DNA of 15,442 bases from Nitrospiraceae bacterium. GTDB taxonomy: Bacteria > Nitrospirota > Nitrospiria > Nitrospirales > Nitrospiraceae. The DNA lies in assembly GCA_005800255.1 (NCBI GenBank), contig SYGW01000020.1:1-15442 (forward strand). The letters are read 5' to 3'. Shown here one piece after another: positions 10,749 to 15,442 of the stretch (positions are counted from its first letter, which is position 1; every line of letters begins with the position of its first letter). The position numbers and the translations under genes were made by a program. Below the pieces are notes generated by a model, which had not been told where the DNA came from, made no database searches, and saw only the letters and a program-made list of their open reading frames with translations.

Positions 10749-11924
10749 ATGTCCGGTGAGGGAGCCTCTCATACGGCCTGGCTGCTGATCGCCACGACGT
10801 TGGCCATGTTGACCGTTCCCGGCGTGGCGCTGTTCTATGCCGGGATGGTGCGCCGGAAGAACGTCCTGAATACGCTGGCCCTGCCGGTGTTGGCCCTGGT
10901 GTTGGTGTCGCTCTGTTGGCTTGTCGGCGCCGGGGCTATGGATCTGGGGGCGCGGGTTGGAAGCCTGGCCGGCCTGGGGTTGGGAGGAACGCCCCTGCGG
11001 CTCATGTCTCTCGTCCTTTCTGGGTCATTGGCGCTGGCGTTGGTGGCGGGAGGCGTCGTCGAGCGGACCCGCTGTTGCTTCTTCCTCTTGTTTGGGTGCT
11101 GTTGGGTCCTGCTGGTCTACGGCCCGCTCGCGCATTCTCTGTGGGGGGGTGGCTGGTTGGGCTCCATCGGGAGCCTGGATTTTGCGGGTGGGGCGGTGGT
11201 GCACGTCAGCGCCGGTGTCACGGCATTGGTGGCCGCGATCCTGATCGGGCCCCGCAAGGGGCACGGACGAACGGAGATGCGGCCGAACAATCTTCCGCTC
11301 TCGGTCTGCGGCGCTGCTCTGATGTGGGTCGGCTGGTGCGGCTTTGCCTCAGGCCAGGGGGTGGTCTCCATGGGCACGGTGACGAGCGCCTTTGTGGCCA
11401 TCCAGGCTTCTGCGGCCGCCGCCGCGCTGGCCTGGACCTCGGTGGAGTGGATTCAACGGGACAAACCCACGGTCTTGGGGACGGTCAGCGGCGGCGTCGC
11501 CGGCCTTGTGGCGATCGCGCCGGCAGCCGGCTACGTCGGTCCTCTCTCGGCGCTCGTTATCGGCATCGGGGCAGGCGGATTTTGCTACATGGTGGTGAAC
11601 TTCGTGAAGCCGATCCTGGGCTACGACGACTCACTGGACGTGTTCGGAATGCACGCGGTAGGCGGGACCTGGGGAATGATTGCGACGGGGCTGTTTGCCT
11701 CGACGGCGGTCAACCAGGCGGGCAGCGACGGGCTGTTCTACGGCTACCCCTATCAGTTTTTTGTGCAATGCGTGGCCGTCTTGGCCGTCTGGGTCTTTGC
11801 TGGAGGAATGACCTATCTGTTGGTGAAGGGGTTGGGTGCGGTTCTGCCTCCCCGGGTGGACGAAGAGGCCGAGGTGATGGGCCTGGATCTGACCCAGCAC
11901 GGGGAAAAAGGATATTCCAACTAG
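10749..11924 (+). CDS. amt: Divergent Amt-family transporter with altered pore
   Basis: A 391-residue Amt/MEP/Rh family membrane protein. Conserved landmarks are VPGVALFYAGMVRRKNVL, WGGGWLGSIGSLDFAGGAVVH (W132, D144, H152), GMHAVGG (H302) and the tail GLDLTQHGEKGYS. Against E. coli AmtB the alignment from VERTR onward appears gap-free with an offset of 16. The twin histidines, Asp160 and Trp148 equivalents and Phe215 (F199) are retained. Phe103 and Phe107 are replaced by S87 and S91, Asn216 by A200 and Ser219 by Q203. The outer recruitment site and one gate residue are therefore changed. No cleavable signal is evident. The Rieske gene follows after 2 nt, and no PII gene is linked to this copy. 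It may carry ammonium with different properties, carry another substrate, or act as a sensor. Confidence 0.93.
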   Translation: MSGEGASHTAWLLIATTLAMLTVPGVALFYAGMVRRKNVLNTLALPVLALVLVSLCWLVGAGAMDLGARVGSLAGLGLGGTPLRLMSLVLSGSLALALVAGGVVERTRCCFFLLFGCCWVLLVYGPLAHSLWGGGWLGSIGSLDFAGGAVVHVSAGVTALVAAILIGPRKGHGRTEMRPNNLPLSVCGAALMWVGWCGFASGQGVVSMGTVTSAFVAIQASAAAAALAWTSVEWIQRDKPTVLGTVSGGVAGLVAIAPAAGYVGPLSALVIGIGAGGFCYMVVNFVKPILGYDDSLDVFGMHAVGGTWGMIATGLFASTAVNQAGSDGLFYGYPYQFFVQCVAVLAVWVFAGGMTYLLVKGLGAVLPPRVDEEAEVMGLDLTQHGEKGYSN

Positions 11925-11926
11925 CC

Positions 11927-12373
11927 ATGGCGATTATCCACGATGACGCGGGGCGACGGCGGTTTCTTAGCCAGGCGGTGATGGGCTTTGGGCTGCTCTT
12001 CGGCATGGGGACCCTGGCGCTTCGTTTCGCGCAGTTCCTGGTGCCCAGTCCGAAGCCGAGGCGATATGAAGCGGTTCTGATCGGGACCGAGTCGCAGGTG
12101 CCCGTCGGAGAGGCGGTGTCGATGGACCTGGGTGGCCACAAGATCATGGTCTTGCGATCGGACGAAGGCGTGGTGGCGTTTTCCCGGCGGTGCACGGACC
12201 TGGGCTGTCTGGTGTCCTGGAGCAAGGAACAGAGCGAGTTCGTCTGTCCCTGCCATCAGGGGCGGTTCGACAAAACCGGAAAGAACATCGCCGGTCCCCC
12301 GCCCAGGCCGTTGGATCGGTTCGCGGTCGTGAAGCGGGGCGGGCAGTTGTACGTGAACATTCAGAGCGGATAG
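11927..12373 (+). CDS. petC: Rieske [2Fe-2S] protein of a cytochrome bc-type complex, Box I His replaced by Asp
   Basis: A 148-residue Rieske protein with an N-terminal GRRRFL twin-arginine-type motif (9-14) and one membrane anchor (about 17-39), followed by the soluble cluster domain. In bc1/b6f Rieske proteins the cluster is held by CTHLGC and CPCH. Here Box I reads CTDLGC (C89-T90-D91-L92-G93-C94) and Box II reads CPCHQGRF (C107, C109, H110). The first histidine ligand is thus Asp, encoded by a clear GAC codon. The GPPPRPLDRF motif after the cluster is typical of the b6f/menaquinol type. The ATG lies 2 nt after the amt stop with only a distant AAGGA, suggesting translational coupling. Cytochrome b follows. 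Confidence 0.93.
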   Translation: MAIIHDDAGRRRFLSQAVMGFGLLFGMGTLALRFAQFLVPSPKPRRYEAVLIGTESQVPVGEAVSMDLGGHKIMVLRSDEGVVAFSRRCTDLGCLVSWSKEQSEFVCPCHQGRFDKTGKNIAGPPPRPLDRFAVVKRGGQLYVNIQSG

Positions 12374-12440
12374 TTGACAGTTATCAGTCGCCAGTTGTCA
12401 GTTCTTGGTCAATCCGAAAACTGATGACTGAAAACCGATC
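12374..12440 (+). repeat. Imperfect palindromic intergenic element (CAG/TCAGT-rich)
   Basis: Fills most of the gap between the Rieske and cytochrome b genes. Short units such as CAGTTATCAGT and CAGTTGTCAGTTCTTGG face an imperfect inverted counterpart, CCGAAAACTGATGACTG, so the RNA can form a weak hairpin centred near 12412. The composition is lower in GC than the neighbouring genes. It resembles interspersed REP-type elements and is similar in style to the element at 13507-13558. No coding capacity is seen. Confidence 0.5.
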
Positions 12441-12467
12441 GCTGGCAACGCTTTACAGGAGTCAGTC

Positions 12468-13490
12468 ATGGAATCGACGGCAGCACCGGCTGAACAGAAG
12501 GCAGAGGGCAAATCCTGGATCGACTACATCCAGAAAGACCTGCCCGAGCACCTGGATTGGTGGCCCTATACGTTGGGGGCGATCCCCCTGACCCTCTTTG
12601 GGCTTTTGGTGGCTACCGGCTTGATGCTGACCTTTTACTATGTGCCCGCGCCGGAGAAAGCCTACGAGAGCATCGAGCAGATTACGTATGAGGTCTATCT
12701 CGGGTGGTTCGTGCGGGGCTTGCACAAGTTTTCCGTGGATCTGATGATCGTGTTCGTTCTCTTTCACGTCATCCGGGTGTTTGTCACGCGCGCCTACCGG
12801 GCGCCGGGGGAGTTGAAGTGGGTGACCGGATCGCTGGTGCTGTTCGTCACCCTGGCCATGGGGTTTACCGGCTATTCCCTGGTCTACGACAACGTCTCCT
12901 ATTGGGGGATGACGGTGGTCACCAACATGCTGGGAACCGTGCCCGTCGTCGGCACCCCGCTGATGTACCTCTTGCGCGGGGGCGAAGAGGTCTCCGGAGA
13001 GACGTTGCTGCGCCTGTACGATCTGCACACCAAGCTGTTGCCGGCGCTCCTGGGCGGCCTGGTGCTCGGCCATGTGCTTGTGGTCCGCATCCTGGGCTTT
13101 GCGGAGGTGACGGGGAGCCGCGGCTACCATCCCTTCTATCCGGAACACACGATGATGATGGGGGCGGTGGCGATCGGCTTGCTGGTGCTGCTGACGGACT
13201 TGGTCATGATGTTCCCTCCTGGGCTTGGCCCGCCTGCCAACCCGCAGGAGGTGGCGTCGGATGTCTCGCCGCCCTGGTATTTTTCCGCGGCCTACATGTG
13301 GATTACCCTGTTGCCGGCGCCGCTCTCGCTCTGGAGTCTCTTGGGTGGAGCAGGGCTCTTTGTGGGCTACCCCCTTCTGGATCGGATGCTCTCGCAACGG
13401 GGCTGGCCCATGGCGGTCGTCAATGCTCTGGTCGGGACCGTTGCGGTGGGGCTGTTTGCAGGGCTGATGCTGTTGGACTTGTGGATGTGA
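12468..13490 (+). CDS. petB: Cytochrome b (b6 plus subunit IV-like fusion) with PPWY motif
   Basis: A 340-residue integral membrane di-heme cytochrome b, the quinone-reacting core of a Rieske/cytochrome b complex. Four heme ligands are at H86, H100, H187 and H202, the same numbers and spacing as in cytochrome b6. Four core helices come first, followed by about three more including a subunit IV-like segment, so b6 and subunit IV are one chain. The Qo-site motif is SPPWYF (267-272): PPWY where the common form is PEWY. AGGAG lies 6 nt before the ATG. It follows the Rieske gene and precedes the octaheme cytochrome, which probably takes the place of cytochrome c1 or f as electron partner. Confidence 0.94.
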   Translation: MESTAAPAEQKAEGKSWIDYIQKDLPEHLDWWPYTLGAIPLTLFGLLVATGLMLTFYYVPAPEKAYESIEQITYEVYLGWFVRGLHKFSVDLMIVFVLFHVIRVFVTRAYRAPGELKWVTGSLVLFVTLAMGFTGYSLVYDNVSYWGMTVVTNMLGTVPVVGTPLMYLLRGGEEVSGETLLRLYDLHTKLLPALLGGLVLGHVLVVRILGFAEVTGSRGYHPFYPEHTMMMGAVAIGLLVLLTDLVMMFPPGLGPPANPQEVASDVSPPWYFSAAYMWITLLPAPLSLWSLLGGAGLFVGYPLLDRMLSQRGWPMAVVNALVGTVAVGLFAGLMLLDLWM

Positions 13491-13506
13491 AAGAGAGAGA
13501 GGAAGC

Positions 13507-13558
13507 CGTCAGCACTCAGCCGTTAGTTTCCGGATACAGCTGATGGCTGACAGCTGAG
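13507..13558 (+). repeat. Imperfect palindromic intergenic element (GTCAGC/GCTGAC arms)
   Basis: GTCAGC (13508-13513) and TCAGC (13516-13520) pair with GCTGA (13539-13543) and GCTGAC (13546-13551), forming a two-segment stem with an asymmetric interior and a loop around 13521-13538. It occupies most of the 87-nt gap between the cytochrome b and octaheme genes. It uses the same kind of CAG/CTGA building units as the element at 12374-12440. A REP-like repeat or mRNA-processing hairpin is likely. No T-run follows, so it is not an obvious terminator. Confidence 0.6.
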
Positions 13559-13577
13559 ATCTCTTGAGGAGGATTCT

Positions 13578-14981
13578 GTGGCAGATCCGGATGAAGAACA
13601 TACAGAGACACAGAATGGGAAACTGAATTTCACCCGCTACCTGATCGGCGGCTTGTGTCTCGTCCTGTTTCTGGCGCTCACCGGCGTCGGTTATGTGCAG
13701 GTTGAGGAGCGGCGCGGCGGCGGGCTCCGGCCCTTCATTTCCGCCGAGAATAAAAAATGTATCGACTGCCATATGGCCAAGGATGTGGGCGTCGGCGGGA
13801 TCAACGATTGGAAAGTCAGCCGTCATGCGCCGAAGGGGATCGGTTGCATCGAATGCCATCGGGCCGAGAAGGGCGACCTAGATGCCTATGACCATGAGGG
13901 ATCGCTGATTTCGACCTTGGTGACGCCGAAGGACTGTATGAAGTGCCATGACAAGGAGGCCAAGGAGTTCGGCAAGTCCCACCATGCGAAGGCCGCCCAG
14001 TTTACCGGCTCCCTCGACAACTTTCTCGGGAACGTCGTGGAAGGGCCGGAGATCGTCACCTCCGGATGCGCCGGCTGCCACGGCAGCGTGGTGAAGGTGA
14101 TGGAAAAAGGGAAGCTGCATCCGGCGACCTGGCCGAATTCCGGAATCGGGCGGGTGAATCCGGACGGCTCCAAAGGCACCTGCGCCGCCTGCCACGCGCG
14201 GCACAGTTTCTCCATCGAACAGGCTAGGCAGCCGGAGAGCTGCGGCCGATGCCATATGGGGCCGGACCATCCGCAGATCGAGGCTTACTTGGAGAGCAAG
14301 CATGGCGTCATGTTCACTGCGAACAAAGAAAAAATGAAACTCGCCAATCCGTCGGAGAAGTGGCAGCCCGGCAAGGACTATCTCTATCCCACCTGCGCCA
14401 CCTGCCATATGAGCGCGACCGGGACCCAGGAAGTGACGCATGACGTGGGCGATCGCATCAGTTGGACGTTGCGTCCGGTGGTCTCGACGCGGCTTGAGAA
14501 TTTCGAAGATCGCCGGAAGGCCATGAAGCAAGTCTGCTCCTCCTGTCACAGTGAGCAGATTGTGGGGCGGTTCTTTACGCAGATGGATCAAGGGATCACC
14601 CTGTATAACGACAAGTTCGGCAAGCCGGCCAAAGCGGCGATGGACAAACTGCTGGCCATGAAAAAGATCACGCCGACGCCGTACGATGAAAAGATCGAAT
14701 GGGTCTTCTATGAGCTGTGGCACCATGAAGGGCGGCGGGCGAGGCATGGTCTGTCGAAAATGGCGCCCGACTATGTCCACTGGCAGGGCTTCTATGAGGT
14801 CGCCAAGAGTTTCTACATCAAGTTCCTGCCGCTTGTGCGCGAGCTGTCGCCCCAAGTGGCTGAAGAGCTGCTGCGCACCGAGGGCCATAAGTGGATCGAA
14901 CAGGGCATGACGAAAGAGGACATCGCCCAAATGCTGGAATTCTACGACAAGGAAATGCAAGGCAAGCGGGGCGGCGGATAA
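13578..14981 (+). CDS. Membrane-anchored octaheme c-type cytochrome, HAO-like family
   Basis: A 467-residue protein with one N-terminal membrane anchor (about 19-40, uncleaved in appearance) and a periplasmic domain with eight CxxCH heme sites at C61, C90, C120, C164, C202, C222, C273 and C320. After the last heme comes a helical C-terminus with HHEGRRARHGLSKMAPDYVHWQGFYEV (382-408), which resembles hydroxylamine oxidoreductase/octaheme proteins. Members oxidise hydroxylamine or hydrazine, or reduce nitrite, depending on the active-site heme and a crosslinking tyrosine. Y399 and Y406 are candidates, but the alignment cannot be settled by eye. The start is GTG with GAGGAGG (13566-13572) 5 nt before it. 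Following Rieske and cytochrome b, it probably exchanges electrons with the quinone pool through them. It lacks the cycA/cycB neighbours of ammonia oxidizers within this window. Confidence 0.9.
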   Translation: MADPDEEHTETQNGKLNFTRYLIGGLCLVLFLALTGVGYVQVEERRGGGLRPFISAENKKCIDCHMAKDVGVGGINDWKVSRHAPKGIGCIECHRAEKGDLDAYDHEGSLISTLVTPKDCMKCHDKEAKEFGKSHHAKAAQFTGSLDNFLGNVVEGPEIVTSGCAGCHGSVVKVMEKGKLHPATWPNSGIGRVNPDGSKGTCAACHARHSFSIEQARQPESCGRCHMGPDHPQIEAYLESKHGVMFTANKEKMKLANPSEKWQPGKDYLYPTCATCHMSATGTQEVTHDVGDRISWTLRPVVSTRLENFEDRRKAMKQVCSSCHSEQIVGRFFTQMDQGITLYNDKFGKPAKAAMDKLLAMKKITPTPYDEKIEWVFYELWHHEGRRARHGLSKMAPDYVHWQGFYEVAKSFYIKFLPLVRELSPQVAEELLRTEGHKWIEQGMTKEDIAQMLEFYDKEMQGKRGGG

Positions 14982-15004
14982 GATGCAGGGCACCGTCTGT
15001 GCCG

Positions 15005-15035
15005 GAGGCGCCAGCAGGATTTCTGCCGGCGCCTC
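15005..15035 (+). terminator. Terminator-like hairpin after the octaheme gene
   Basis: GAGGCGCC (15005-15012) pairs with GGCGCCTC (15028-15035), and the stem continues after one A-C mismatch with GCAG/CTGC to a 5-nt loop. It is 24 nt after the octaheme stop and about 60 nt before the next amt gene. The downstream TGTTATAAA is only weakly T-rich, so termination may be partial. It probably ends the sigma54-promoted unit. Confidence 0.6.
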
Positions 15036-15096
15036 TGTTATAAAGGGGTATGGTAGAGGCAGGCAGTGAGGTCGACGGGAGAATAGGGAGACAAGC

Positions 15097-15442
15097 ATGG
15101 CCTGGACGATGAAGGTGCGGCGGCTGGCGGGGTTCATCTGGATGGCCTGGATCCTGGGCGCAGAAGCGGTGTGGGCGGAGACGCAAGCCGTTCCGCTCAA
15201 AATCGACACGGGCGACACGGCCTGGGTTCTGGCCTCCTCGGCGCTGGTCCTGGCGATGATCGTACCCGGGTTGGCCCTGTTCTACGGAGGGCTGGTGCGC
15301 AGCAAGAACGTGTTGGGCACCATCATGCACAGTTTCATCATCCTCTCCCTGGTCAGCATTTTGTGGATTCTGGTCGGCTATAGCTTGGCCTTCGGCCCCG
15401 ACGTCAAGGGCCTCATCGGCGGATTGGACTGGATCGGATTGA
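15097..15442 (+). CDS. amt: Ammonium transporter Amt, N-terminal part (3' end outside window)
   Basis: The frame is open from the ATG at 15097 to the window end (115 codons). The start is MAWTMKVRRLAGFIWMAWILGAEAVWAETQ, a cleavable signal peptide with likely cleavage after VWA. The conserved Amt opening follows: DTAWVLASSALVLAMIVPGLALFYGGLVRSKNVLGTIM, then LWILVGYSLAFGP. These match the classical signal-bearing Amt type, in contrast to the divergent copy at 10749. GGGAG precedes the ATG by 7 nt. In the 115-nt upstream gap I see only the hairpin at 15005-15035 and no convincing sigma54 site. Pore residues downstream cannot be judged. Confidence 0.93.
   Translation, partial: MAWTMKVRRLAGFIWMAWILGAEAVWAETQAVPLKIDTGDTAWVLASSALVLAMIVPGLALFYGGLVRSKNVLGTIMHSFIILSLVSILWILVGYSLAFGPDVKGLIGGLDWIGL

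Noticed and set aside
10916..11926. Upstream extension of the Rieske frame through the amt gene
   Set aside because: This part is an out-of-frame reading of amt; the Rieske signature and membrane anchor start only at the ATG at 11927.
15046..15060. GG-N10-GC spacing before the last amt gene as a sigma54 promoter
   Set aside because: Only the GG and GC dinucleotides fit; the TGGCA and TTGC contexts are missing, so it is a chance match.

Overview
The window is about 15.4 kb of GC-rich bacterial DNA with every gene on the + strand. It is almost entirely devoted to nitrogen uptake, nitrogen sensing and N-linked respiration. The combination is several Amt transporters, a PII/GlnD/GlnA module, a nitrate/nitrite/cyanate-type ABC transporter with cyanase, and a Rieske/cytochrome b pair followed by an octaheme HAO-like cytochrome c. 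This suggests a chemolithotrophic N-cycle bacterium, most likely a Nitrospira-type nitrite oxidizer (Nitrospirota). The assignment rests on gene content and is an inference; no rRNA or nxr gene is present to confirm it.

Layout. (1) 1-5077: 3' end of an amt gene, then glnB (PII), glnD (overlapping glnB by 4 nt) and glnA, forming a compact ammonium-sensing and assimilation cluster. (2) 5078-5291: a structured gap with a hairpin and a strong intrinsic terminator. (3) 5292-10203: a second operon with a sigma54 enhancer-binding protein (EBP), a Tat-exported anion-binding protein, a permease, an ATPase and cyanase (cynS). A 17-bp hairpin lies between the binding-protein and permease genes, and a terminator-like hairpin follows cynS. 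(4) 10204-10481: a regulatory gap with a perfect 20-bp palindrome of the TGT-N10-ACA (NifA UAS) type about 100 bp upstream of a very good -24/-12 sigma54 promoter. (5) 10482-14981: a third transcription unit with an 80-aa winged-helix-like protein, a divergent Amt, a Rieske protein, a cytochrome b and a membrane-anchored octaheme cytochrome c. Two imperfect palindromic elements flank the cytochrome b gene. (6) 15097-15442: the 5' end of a further, conventional amt gene with a signal peptide.

How the parts may work together. PII, GlnD and the Tyr397-bearing glutamine synthetase report and control ammonium status. The ABC transporter probably imports cyanate or nitrite/nitrate, and cyanase turns cyanate into ammonia and CO2. 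The operon's own EBP has no sensor domain and carries a NifA-like helix-turn-helix. The NifA-type UAS plus sigma54 promoter lies just after that operon, in front of the amt/Rieske/cytochrome b/octaheme unit, so the simplest reading is that this EBP switches on the unit.

The most unusual part is that last unit. Its Amt lacks both pore phenylalanines of E. coli AmtB. Its Rieske protein has Asp where a histidine ligand of the cluster is expected. Its cytochrome b has PPWY in place of PEWY. An eight-heme HAO-family cytochrome takes the place of cytochrome c1/f. Together these look like an alternative quinone-linked complex for reduced-nitrogen redox chemistry, under sigma54 nitrogen control.
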